From contig JAEEQB010000016.1 in assembly GCA_016285075.1 (NCBI GenBank), forward strand, positions 19,674-83,673: DNA of 64,000 nucleotides, read 5' to 3'. The notes under the pieces were generated by a model. That model worked only from the letters and a program-made list of their open reading frames with translations, ran no database searches and had not been told where the DNA came from. Below are positions 37,192 through 44,517 of the stretch, piece after piece (position 1 is the first letter of the stretch; every line of letters begins with the position of its first letter). Position numbers and translations under genes: made by a program. Source of the DNA: Prevotella sp. Lineage in GTDB: Bacteria; Bacteroidota; Bacteroidia; Bacteroidales; Bacteroidaceae.

Positions 37192-37203
37192 CGTTGCGCA
37201 ACG
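37192..37203. promoter_or_regulatory. Candidate LacI-family operator
   Basis: Perfect 12-nt palindrome CGTTGCGCAACG with a central CG, typical of LacI-family sites, placed immediately upstream of the -33 element of the lacI-GH9 promoter and 18 nt from the end of the pseudouridine synthase gene. A related half site (CAACGCAACA, 37171-37180) overlaps the -33 element. Autoregulation is inferred. Confidence 0.55.
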
Positions 37204-37220
37204 CGTTGTTTTCCGATGGC

Positions 37221-37895
37221 TCACTGGTGGAAAGCCTGCCACAGCTGGTTCTCAGGCAAGGGTGCTTCCACACTGATGGGCAGCTTTGACACGGGATGGA
37301 CAAATTCTACCTTTTTGGCCATCAGAGAAATGCTGCCGTCGGGATTAGAGCGCGGTGCACCATATTTCAGATCGCCTTTGATGGGCATCCCGGCCTTGGC
37401 CAGCTGGCAGCGTATTTGATGATGCCGGCCTGTCATGAGCTGTACTTCCAACAACGAATAACGGTCACTATGCCCAATGACCCTGTATTTCAGCACAGCC
37501 CGCTTCGAATGAGGCACCTCGTGGTCATAGGCATAGCTTTTGTTCTGCTTCTCATTGCGCACCAGCCAGTTTTCCAAGGTACAGAAGTCCTCGGTCTTCT
37601 CTGGGGACGCGGGGACAATCGCCCAATAAGTCTTGTGTACCTCCCCTTCGGCAAACATCTTGTTCAACCTTGCCAGAGCCTTCGACGTACGGGCAAACAC
37701 CACCAGTCCACTAACAGGGCGGTCCAACCTGTGAACCACGCCGAGAAACACCTCGCCAGGCTTCTGGTATTTCTCCTTAATATACTGCTTCACCGTCTCT
37801 GACAGCGGTGTGTCGCCTGTCTTGTCGCCCTGCACGATCTCCCCGCTCTGCTTATTGACAATGATGATATGGTTGTCCTCGTAGACTACTTGCAT
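37221..37895 (-). CDS. RluA-family pseudouridine synthase
   Basis: About 224 residues from the ATG at 37895 (MQVVYEDNHIIIVNKQSG). An in-frame ATG at 37943 would add a basic/hydrophobic stretch not typical of the family and would run into an inverted repeat, so it is rejected. The catalytic segment HRLDRPVSGLVVFAR holds the active aspartate. The S4 domain is missing, as in the short RluA/RluC-like members. It modifies uridines in rRNA or tRNA. The exact target cannot be assigned. Confidence 0.92.
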   Translation of the reverse strand: MQVVYEDNHIIIVNKQSGEIVQGDKTGDTPLSETVKQYIKEKYQKPGEVFLGVVHRLDRPVSGLVVFARTSKALARLNKMFAEGEVHKTYWAIVPASPEKTEDFCTLENWLVRNEKQNKSYAYDHEVPHSKRAVLKYRVIGHSDRYSLLEVQLMTGRHHQIRCQLAKAGMPIKGDLKYGAPRSNPDGSISLMAKKVEFVHPVSKLPISVEAPLPENQLWQAFHQ

Positions 37896-37937
37896 ACCTA
37901 TTATTTGTTTCCTCCGCAAAAGAATAATAAACAAGAA

Positions 37938-38016
37938 AAACAAGTTGTTTTGGTGTGTAGAAGCATATCTTGACGAGACGAGAAGATAGTCTTAATGACA
38001 CCAAAACAACTTGTTT
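37938..38016. repeat. Long inverted repeat, 19-bp perfect arms
   Basis: Arms 37938-37956 and 37998-38016 (starting AAACAAGTTG and ending CAACTTGTTT) are perfect complements around a 41-nt loop, which itself contains TATCTT/AAGATA. It lies between fabG and the rluA-type gene, both on the minus strand. It probably acts as the fabG terminator or an RNA-stabilising hairpin; the T-rich arm end fits termination. Confidence 0.7.
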
Positions 38017-38041
38017 TACTATTGAAGAATACGTCTTGGCA

Positions 38042-38779
38042 TTACATGTTCATGCCACCATCGACCTGAATGACCTGTCCGCTGATATAGCTCGACATGT
38101 CTGAAGCAAGGAATGTGGCACAGTTGGCAATGTCATCCACAGTGCCTCCACGGCGCAGGGGAATCTTGTTGCACCATTCCTTACGTACTTCTTCGGGCAA
38201 CGCCTGGGTCATGGCCGTATCGATGAAGCCGGGAGCGATGGCATTGGCACGGATGCCCTTCGGACCCATCTCTTGGCCGATGCTCTTTGCCAGTGCGATG
38301 AGGCCGGCCTTCGAGGCAGCGTAGTTGGCCTGTCCTGCGTTACCATGGACGCCTACCACACTGGCCATGTTGATGATGCTTCCACCACGCTGACGCATCA
38401 TCACTGGCACGCAGGCATGGATGAAGTTGAAAGCCGACTTCAGGTTCACGGCAATGACTGCATCCCACTGCTGCTCAGTCATGCGGAGCATCAGCCCGTC
38501 CTTCGTGATACCAGCATTGTTGACAAGTATATCTATGCTGCCAAACTCTTCCTTCACGGCCTTCACCACCTCCTCAGTCTGTGCAAAATCGGCAGCATTG
38601 GAGGCGTAGCTCTTGGCCTTGACACCCTTCGCAGCAATTTCCTTTTCTGTTTCTTCATTCACCTCAAGGTCGGTGAATGCGATGTTAGCGCCTTCTTCGG
38701 CAAACTTCAGTGCGATAGCTTTTCCGATACCGCGTGCAGCACCTGTAATAAGTGCTGTCTTTCCACTTAATAATCCCAT
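38042..38779 (-). CDS. fabG: 3-oxoacyl-[acyl-carrier-protein] reductase
   Basis: 245 residues, the classical SDR length. It reduces 3-ketoacyl-ACP with NADPH in fatty acid elongation. The cofactor loop TGAARGIGKAIA, NNAG, the catalytic Ser in NMASVVGVHGN and the Tyr-x-x-x-Lys in YAASKAG are all present, and it ends in the usual ISGQVIQVDGGMNM. It follows a TetR regulator by 49 nt, so fatty-acid synthesis may be regulated by that protein. The FabG name is supported by the high-scoring motif set, though other SDRs can look similar. Confidence 0.93.
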   Translation of the reverse strand: MGLLSGKTALITGAARGIGKAIALKFAEEGANIAFTDLEVNEETEKEIAAKGVKAKSYASNAADFAQTEEVVKAVKEEFGSIDILVNNAGITKDGLMLRMTEQQWDAVIAVNLKSAFNFIHACVPVMMRQRGGSIINMASVVGVHGNAGQANYAASKAGLIALAKSIGQEMGPKGIRANAIAPGFIDTAMTQALPEEVRKEWCNKIPLRRGGTVDDIANCATFLASDMSSYISGQVIQVDGGMNM

Positions 38780-38828
38780 TTTGATTTACAATTAAACTTT
38801 TATATTTACCTTATTCTTTATTTATTCA

Positions 38829-39419
38829 TTATTTGGCTATTTTCCCCAAGGCGCCATAAACCACCTTGGCCACCTGTGGCTTCGTTGCTTCTTCGGTCAT
38901 GCCATGGGCTATGCGGCCATAGATATAGGGAACTTCCAGTCCTTTGATGCAATAGTGGGTGATGTCAGCCACCAGGTCTACATTCTCAATGTCGAACTCG
39001 CCGTCATCCTTTCCTTCGGTATACACCTTACGGAACAGCTCTATCTCTGCGTCGTCAAAATGCTTACGTACCTTCTCTACCATCCAGATGTTACGGAAGA
39101 ACTCTGCACGTAAGTTGCCATTGCGCACCACGGTTTCACGGATCATACTCAGATGGGTGTAGATCAGCTCGATGATCTTGTCCTGAGGACGTATCTTCTT
39201 TGCAGCCACCTCGTCGAGCTTGTCGCTGAGTCGCTCCAGCTCGCTCTCGATGACAGCATAGTAGATCTCCTCCTTCGATTTGAAATAGGTATAAAGGGTA
39301 CGACGACCCTTGCCCGACGCCTGCGCAATGTCGTTCATCGTGGTGTTCTCCAGCCCCTTTTTTGCAAACAGCTGGCGTGCTACGTCTACCAGCAGTTGTC
39401 TGGTTTTTGAAATAGACAT
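38829..39419 (-). CDS. TetR/AcrR-family transcriptional regulator
   Basis: 196 residues. The N-terminal helix-turn-helix is NTTMNDIAQASGKGRRTLYTYFKSKEEI, and the C-terminal two-thirds is an all-helical ligand domain. It is directly upstream of fabG in the same direction. A 10-10-10 inverted repeat overlaps its own -7 box, so it probably represses itself and fabG, possibly in response to an acyl-CoA or acyl-ACP ligand, as in other lipid-linked TetR regulators (inference). Confidence 0.93.
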   Translation of the reverse strand: MSISKTRQLLVDVARQLFAKKGLENTTMNDIAQASGKGRRTLYTYFKSKEEIYYAVIESELERLSDKLDEVAAKKIRPQDKIIELIYTHLSMIRETVVRNGNLRAEFFRNIWMVEKVRKHFDDAEIELFRKVYTEGKDDGEFDIENVDLVADITHYCIKGLEVPYIYGRIAHGMTEEATKPQVAKVVYGALGKIAK

Positions 39420-39446
39420 CTTTGTTTTTGCTCCTGGATAATTACT

Positions 39447-39476
39447 TTTTGCACACTGTGTATATCGTGTGCAAAA
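39447..39476. promoter_or_regulatory. Candidate TetR operator
   Basis: TTTTGCACAC (39447-39456) and GTGTGCAAAA (39467-39476) are perfect 10-bp arms separated by 10 nt. The right arm overlaps the -7 box of the TetR promoter, the expected position for autorepression. Confidence 0.7.
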
Positions 39477-39503
39477 TTATGATTTTTCTTTGAATTGACC
39501 AAA
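39472..39503 (-). promoter_or_regulatory. Promoter of tetR-fabG
   Basis: On the minus strand TTTG (39503-39500), 20 nt, then TAATTTTG (39479-39472). The leader to the TetR ATG at 39419 is about 45 nt and includes the left arm of the operator. Confidence 0.7.
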
Positions 39504-39580
39504 TAAATGAGTGAAAAAAGTGAGCTATGTCAAGGAAAATGAGCGGATGAGGGGGAAAATGCAAAAAAAGCGCATGAAAA

Positions 39581-39612
39581 TTTGCGTAATCAAGAAAAAT
39601 GTAGTACCTTTG
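39581..39612 (+). promoter_or_regulatory. tRNA promoter
   Basis: TTTG (39581-39584), 20 nt, TACCTTTG (39605-39612), 25 nt ahead of the tRNA 5' end. Confidence 0.8.
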
Positions 39613-39637
39613 CACCCGAATTCAAGAATCATCACAT

Positions 39638-39710
39638 CGCGGAGTGGAGCAGTTGGTAGCTCGCCAGGCTCATAACCTGGAGGTCGCACGTTCGAATCCT
39701 GCCTCCGCAA
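39638..39710 (+). tRNA. tRNA-Met (CAT anticodon), initiator-like
   Basis: 73 nt cloverleaf: acceptor CGCGGAG/CTCCGCA, D stem GAGC/GCTC, anticodon stem CCAGG/CCTGG around CTCATAA, T arm GCACG-TTCGAAT-CCTGC. Position 1 is C and 72 is A, the unpaired end that marks bacterial initiator tRNAs. However, the anticodon stem has A29:U41 instead of the three G:C pairs usual for initiators, and the T stem has a C52:C62 mismatch. CCA is not encoded. It has its own promoter and terminator. Confidence 0.93.
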
Positions 39711-39719
39711 CAAGTCAAA

Positions 39720-39743
39720 AAGCCCGAATTTCGGGCTTTTTTT
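39720..39743 (+). terminator. Terminator after tRNA-Met
   Basis: AGCCCGAATTTCGGGCT forms a 7-bp stem with a short AAT loop, followed directly by a run of T. Classical intrinsic terminator 10 nt after the tRNA. Confidence 0.9.
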
Positions 39744-39764
39744 ATTCACTTAAGACAAGAAGAG

Positions 39765-40583
39765 ATGGATTTCCAGACGAAAGTGGACACGGGTATGGCC
39801 AGCTTCCAGATATCCCCATGCGAACGGATACTGTTTGTGGGTTCTTGTTTTGCCGACAGCATCGGACAGCGGTTTCTGCAAGAGAAGTTCCGTGCTACGG
39901 TGAACCCCTTCGGCGTCATGTATAATCCTGCTTCCGTCCTCCATACTATCGAGCGGCTGGACGGGCTTTATCAGACCGCCTTTCTTACCTTGGGCACCAA
40001 CCACGTCTATCGGCTGAAGGAGACGGGCGAGATTGTCGACAACTGCCAGAAACGGCCTGCAGCGTTATTCCAGGAGGAAGAGCTGACCGTCGCTGAATGT
40101 GCTGACTATCTGCGGCAGTCCGTCGGCAGACTCCATACGTTGAACCCCGACATGAACATCGTACTGACCGTCAGTCCCATCCGCTATCGCAAATACGGCT
40201 ACCACGGCTCCCAGCTATCCAAGGCCACGCTGCTGCTGGCCATTGACCAGCTTCTGAAATCGTCCGATTCTCACCGTTCTTCTTCACGTCTGCAGTACTT
40301 CCCTGCCTACGAACTGGTGCTGGACGAGTTGCGCGACTACCGTTTCTACAAAGCCGACATGCTTCATCCCTCAGAACAGGCAGTGGAGCTTATCTGGGAA
40401 CGGCTGACGGACTGGTGTTTCAGCCCTTCAGCCAAGGAGTTCCTTCGCGAGTGGGCACCTGTCAAAGCTGCCCTTAGTCACCGTCCGTTTGATGCAGACA
40501 GCGAGGCCTACAAGGCATTTATGGATAAAACTATGTTAAAAGTAGCAGCGTTGCAGAAAAAATATCCTACCTTTGCACTATGA
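39765..40583 (+). CDS. GSCFA-domain protein
   Basis: 272 residues. The family-naming segment is present as ILFVGSCFADSIG near the N-terminus, within an SGNH-hydrolase-like fold; HPSEQAVELIW near the C-terminus may supply the late catalytic His. GSCFA proteins are thought to be esterase-like, but the reaction is not established. Its stop overlaps the murF-alr start by 4 nt (ATGA), so the two are translationally coupled, which hints at a cell-envelope role. No signal peptide is seen. Confidence 0.9.
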   Translation: MDFQTKVDTGMASFQISPCERILFVGSCFADSIGQRFLQEKFRATVNPFGVMYNPASVLHTIERLDGLYQTAFLTLGTNHVYRLKETGEIVDNCQKRPAALFQEEELTVAECADYLRQSVGRLHTLNPDMNIVLTVSPIRYRKYGYHGSQLSKATLLLAIDQLLKSSDSHRSSSRLQYFPAYELVLDELRDYRFYKADMLHPSEQAVELIWERLTDWCFSPSAKEFLREWAPVKAALSHRPFDADSEAYKAFMDKTMLKVAALQKKYPTFAL

Positions 40584-43099
40584 AATATTCCATTGAAAAG
40601 ATTACGACCCTGCTTGGTGCTCGCCGTTACGGCGAGAAAGACGCCAACGTCAGGTGGCTGCTCACCGACAGCCGCTCACTCTGTTTCCCTGAGGAGACTT
40701 TGTTCTTTGCCCTGCGCACCAAGCGCAACGACGGTCATCGCTATATTGACGACCTGTATCGCAGGGGAGTACGGTCGTTCGTGGTCGAGCAGGTCCCCGC
40801 CAGCTATGAAAGCCACTATACAGAGGCCAACTTCCTTGTCGTTCCTTCGCCACTGGCAGCCCTGCAGCGGCTGGCCGAGCGCCATCGCGACGAATTCAAC
40901 ATCCCCATTGTGGGTATTACGGGCAGTAACGGCAAGACCATGGTGAAAGAATGGCTTTACCAGATCGTCTCCGGTGTCGGCTGTTCCGACCCGCAGGAGC
41001 CCAAGGCTTCCAACACCCAGGTGGTGCGTTCGCCTCGCAGTTACAACTCACAGATTGGCGTGCCTTTGTCCGTCTGGCTGCTCAACGAGCAGACACAGGT
41101 GGGAATCTTTGAAGCGGGCATCAGCCAACCGGGTGAGATGCTGGCCCTGCACGACATTATCCAGCCCACCATCGGCGTTCTTACCTGTCTTCGGACGGCC
41201 CATCAGGAAAACTTCCGTTCCATGGAAGAGAAGTGCATGGAGAAGCTTCAGCTGATGCACGGCACAAAGGCCATTGTCTATCCGTCGGACGACGATGTGG
41301 TGGGACGCTGCATTCGCCGTTCAGCCTATCAAGGACAGAAGATCGGGTGGTCGCGCTATAACGAGAAGGCGCCTTTATATATAAAAGAGGTAAAGGACGA
41401 ACGTGTGACCTACGTCTATCAGGGCGAGGAACATACCTACAGCATTCCCTTCATCGACAATGCATCGATCGAGAATTCCATCACCTGCGTGGCCACAGCC
41501 CTGCTCCTAGGGATGAAGCCTGCGAAGATAGCCGAACGGATGGCCCATCTGGAGCCTGTCGCCATGCGTCTGGAAGTGAAGCAGGGGCAGCGGGGGCTGA
41601 CGCTGATCAACGACTCGTACAACAACGACGTCAACTCATTGGACATTGCCCTCGACTTCATGAACCGCCGTCAGTCCACATCACCCACCACCCGTCTCGC
41701 GCCTCTGAAGAACACCCTCATCCTCAGCGACATCTACCAGAGCGGCTCTCAGCCCACGGAACTCTATCAGGAAGTGGACGGACTGCTGCGCAAACGGGGC
41801 GTGGACAAATTCATCGGCATAGGCCCCGACATCTCGGCTCAGTCTCATACATTCACCATAGGCGAGAAATACTTCTTTTCCACAGTTGACGATTTCCTGC
41901 AAAGCCCTGTCTTCCATCAGCTCCACGACGAGCTGATCCTGCTCAAGGGCGCCCGTCGCTTCGGCTTCGAGCGTATCACCGAGCTGCTGGAGCAGAAAGT
42001 CCATGAGACAATCCTTGAAGTCAATCTGAATGCAGTGGTGGAAAACCTCAACCATTTCCGTTCCTTCCTCAAGCCCGAGACCAAGATGGTGTGCATGGTC
42101 AAAGCCGATGCATACGGTGCCGGTGCCATTGAGATTGCCAAGACGCTGCAGGATCATCGTGTGGACTATCTCGCCGTGGCAGTAGCCGACGAGGGCGTTG
42201 CCCTCCGCAAGGCAGGCATCACCTCCAACATCATGGTGATGAACCCAGAGATGTCGTCGTTCAAGACCCTCTTCGACTACGACCTCGAGCCCGAGGTCTA
42301 CAGTTTCCGTCTGCTCGATGCACTCGTCCGTGCAGCCCGTAAAGAGGGAATTACCGGCTGGCCTGTCCACATCAAACTCGATACAGGCATGCATCGCTTA
42401 GGGTTCAATGCCGACGAGATTGGTCAGCTCATTGACCGTCTGCATAGGCAGCAGGCCGTCATTCCCCGTTCCGTTTTCTCTCATTTCGTTGGTTCCGACA
42501 GCGACGACTTCAACGAGTTCTCCGCTCGCCAGTTCCAGCTGTTCGATGAGGAAAGCCGACGCCTGCAGGACGCTTTCAGTCACAAGATACTCCGGCACAT
42601 TGACAACTCGGCCGGTATCGAGCATTTCCCTGAACGACAACTCGACATGTGCCGCCTCGGCATCGGCCTGTATGGAGTAGAGCCCTATAGCAGCGATCAC
42701 TCCTTGCTGAAATGCGTCAGCACGCTCAAGACCACCATCCTGCAGCTTCGCCATGTGAAGGCGGGCGACTCTATTGGCTACAGCCGTCGTACAGTGCTTG
42801 ACCGCGACAGCCTCATAGGTGCTATACCCATTGGATACGCCGATGGACTGAACCGTCGGCTGGGCAATCGTCATGGCTACTGCCTGGTCAATGGCCAAAA
42901 GGCAGAATATGTAGGAAACATCTGCATGGACGTGGCCATGATTGACGTGACGGACATTCCCTGCCATGAAGGCGACATGGTCGAAATCTTCGGCGATCAC
43001 CTGCCCGTCTCTGTGCTCAGCGATACACTTGACACCATTGCCTACGAGGTGCTGACAGGTGTCTCTAACCGCGTGAAGCGCGTCTATTTCCAGGATTGA
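40580..43099 (+). CDS. Bifunctional MurF (UDP-MurNAc-tripeptide:D-Ala-D-Ala ligase)-alanine racemase
   Basis: 839 residues, a fusion known in Bacteroidetes. Residues 1 to about 455 are a Mur ligase with the ATP loop GSNGKT at 115-120. Residues about 465-839 are a PLP-dependent alanine racemase with Lys508 in MVKADAYGAG and the catalytic Tyr734 in SIGYSRRT. The protein makes D-Ala from L-Ala and adds D-Ala-D-Ala to the muropeptide, joining two steps of peptidoglycan synthesis in the cytoplasm. The start overlaps the GSCFA gene by 4 nt. A long hairpin lies about 235 nt after the stop. Confidence 0.96.
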   Translation: MKYSIEKITTLLGARRYGEKDANVRWLLTDSRSLCFPEETLFFALRTKRNDGHRYIDDLYRRGVRSFVVEQVPASYESHYTEANFLVVPSPLAALQRLAERHRDEFNIPIVGITGSNGKTMVKEWLYQIVSGVGCSDPQEPKASNTQVVRSPRSYNSQIGVPLSVWLLNEQTQVGIFEAGISQPGEMLALHDIIQPTIGVLTCLRTAHQENFRSMEEKCMEKLQLMHGTKAIVYPSDDDVVGRCIRRSAYQGQKIGWSRYNEKAPLYIKEVKDERVTYVYQGEEHTYSIPFIDNASIENSITCVATALLLGMKPAKIAERMAHLEPVAMRLEVKQGQRGLTLINDSYNNDVNSLDIALDFMNRRQSTSPTTRLAPLKNTLILSDIYQSGSQPTELYQEVDGLLRKRGVDKFIGIGPDISAQSHTFTIGEKYFFSTVDDFLQSPVFHQLHDELILLKGARRFGFERITELLEQKVHETILEVNLNAVVENLNHFRSFLKPETKMVCMVKADAYGAGAIEIAKTLQDHRVDYLAVAVADEGVALRKAGITSNIMVMNPEMSSFKTLFDYDLEPEVYSFRLLDALVRAARKEGITGWPVHIKLDTGMHRLGFNADEIGQLIDRLHRQQAVIPRSVFSHFVGSDSDDFNEFSARQFQLFDEESRRLQDAFSHKILRHIDNSAGIEHFPERQLDMCRLGIGLYGVEPYSSDHSLLKCVSTLKTTILQLRHVKAGDSIGYSRRTVLDRDSLIGAIPIGYADGLNRRLGNRHGYCLVNGQKAEYVGNICMDVAMIDVTDIPCHEGDMVEIFGDHLPVSVLSDTLDTIAYEVLTGVSNRVKRVYFQD

Positions 43100-43324
43100 C
43101 AAGTCATCGCATGCCACAAAAACGAGAGGGTGGGGCGGCTCTCGCTGATCCATAGGTTCGTGAATCGCGGGGGGTGATTGATTGTTTGAGAGAATCAATG
43201 ACCCTTTTACCATGACATCAGATTACTGAGTACGCTCTCGTTCATGAATGAAGATGCCACGCATCTGGAGAAAGTGAAAACACCACTTATTGGAATGTGG
43301 CCATTTAGCAAAACGTGAGCAAAT

Positions 43325-43386
43325 AATTAGCAGAAAAATTAGCATTCCGTTACAGGCAACGGAATGCTAATTTTTTTGCTAATTTT
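43325..43386. terminator. Long AT-rich stem-loop, probable bidirectional terminator
   Basis: Arms 43334-43351 and 43358-43375 (AAAAATTAGCATTCCGTT and its exact complement) enclose a 6-nt loop. The outer AATTAGC/GCTAATT bases at 43325 and 43378 extend the pairing. A T-run follows. It is the first clear terminator downstream of murF-alr, but lies some 230 nt after that stop. Confidence 0.7.
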
Positions 43387-43722
43387 GTCTTGGGCATTGC
43401 CCTGTGCTGCAAGCTTTTGGCCTTTCAGACCGTTTTTTCTTACTTACGGAAGTCGAGTAAATTAATTTACAAATTGTGATAGCAATCAACAGCGTTTTCA
43501 ACATCAGAGCCAACAAGGAAAATGCGTGGCCTTCAATGTGTTCACTGGCTGCGAAAGCGTGCTCAGCTCAGGTAGTCGCGATAGGGGGATGACAAAAAGG
43601 CGTACCAAACGCTCGATAAATATTGTACGAAGTGATCCCTAAAAAGATGTTTGAGATTAATAATATAGATTGATTGTGTGAGTTTGAAAAAATCGAACAA
43701 TATGTCGTTGGTCTGTTAGAGT
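43387..43722. other. Gene-poor stretch
   Basis: Short broken frames, low GC and no motif that I recognise. Together with the decayed gene that follows, it looks like the residue of an old insertion. The preceding 43100-43324 also holds nothing but a small ATTGATT/AATCAAT inverted repeat near 43180. Confidence 0.4.
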
Positions 43723-44114
43723 TATACGGCCTACAATGAAGGTGAAGAGCAGCTTGTAAGGACGCTGCTCCATCACTTTTACTGCGTCGTTGCCATGTTC
43801 AAAGGACTGAGTCCCGAGGAACGTGCTTTGGTGTGTCGCAGGTATGCAAAAAAGTACCGTTGTTTTTTTGAAACAAAATGCAATCAAAAAGAGAGAAAAA
43901 GAAGAAATGAAAAAGAAAAATTCCCCCCTGCACCCCCTATAAAAGAAAAAGAAAAAAAAGAAAAAGACGAGAAAACCCCCACCCCCTACCGCGGACGCGT
44001 GAGGAAAAATCTGATTCTTTTGAAGATCGTAAAGAAGCATTCAGACAAGAATGTTTGAAGCTTGTCGGAGAGAATACTTGCATCGTCAATCAAGCTCGAT
44101 CGCTCGTTAAGTGA
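43723..44114 (+). pseudogene. Decayed, frameshifted gene fragment of an accessory-type protein
   Basis: One frame reads NEGEEQLVRTLLHHFYCVVAMF, then LSPEERALVCRRYAKKYRCFFETKCNQ and a Lys/Glu/Pro-rich low-complexity stretch. It then fails near the A/C-rich run at about 43975-43990. The other frame continues as REEKSDSFEDRKEAFRQECL and KLVGENTCIVNQARSLVK and stops at 44112-44114. The two halves make one sensible protein if one base is lost or gained at the homopolymer. The composition recalls hypothetical proteins of Bacteroidales mobile elements, but I cannot name the family. No start codon or upstream part survives. Its stop falls inside the first core of the adjacent 22-bp array. Confidence 0.6.
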
Positions 44115-44176
44115 ACGTTGCTCACTCGGCATGTCAACTGCAGTGACTCGGCATGTCAACTGCAGTGACTCGGCAT
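44111..44176. repeat. Three-unit 22-bp repeat, mosaic of two core types
   Basis: Cores begin at 44111 (GTGAACGTTGCTCAC), 44133 and 44155 (both GTCAACTGCAGTGAC), each followed by the spacer TCGGCAT; exact 22-nt period. The first core is nearly the same as the cores of the nine-unit array at 26655. The others share only length, the outer GTxA/TxAC bases and the period. Confidence 0.85.
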
Positions 44177-44517
44177 GAGAACAGCATCGTGAACGGGAGC
44201 GAAAAAGCAAGGTGGCAGAGTTTTCAACATGTTTCACTTTTAAATTTCAATTCTAATGGGTTTAGTAAACAATCCCGTAATGGGAATCAACTTCCTTCAC
44301 GAATTGACATGCTCGCCATTCATCCACAAATGATGTAACTGAGTCCATGGCTGATTTTGCATGAGATAAGCTATGAAAAAGGCTGACGTTAACGATAACG
44401 TAAAAAATATGTGGCGAAACGTTCTGCGTTTCATCTTTTTTTATTAACTTTGCACTCAAATTGTGTAGATCTTCAAAGATTATTACTAAAACAAGCTAAA
44501 TATCGATATTAAAACAA
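44177..44517. other. Leader region of the uronate operon
   Basis: No gene seen. TAACTTTG at 44445-44452 is a probable -7 box (weak -33), leaving about 60 nt of leader before the PTS gene at 44518. Repetitive AACGTTAACGATAACG-like sequence occurs near 44386-44402. Confidence 0.5.

Noticed and set aside
37896..37943. N-terminal extension of the RluA-type protein
   Set aside because: Adds 16 residues not found in the family and overlaps the left arm of the inverted repeat; ATG 37895 gives a normal start.
40568..40575. TACCTTTG as a murF-alr promoter
   Set aside because: It is a perfect -7 match, but transcription would begin at or after the ATG at 40580; the gene is coupled to the GSCFA gene by a 4-nt overlap.
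43657..44040. Minus-strand frame with long Phe runs
   Set aside because: Antisense of the Lys/Glu-rich decayed gene; no domain or start context.
43100..44517. Integrative element with attachment sites
   Set aside because: No integrase, transposase or matching direct repeats are visible; only a decayed gene and repeats remain.
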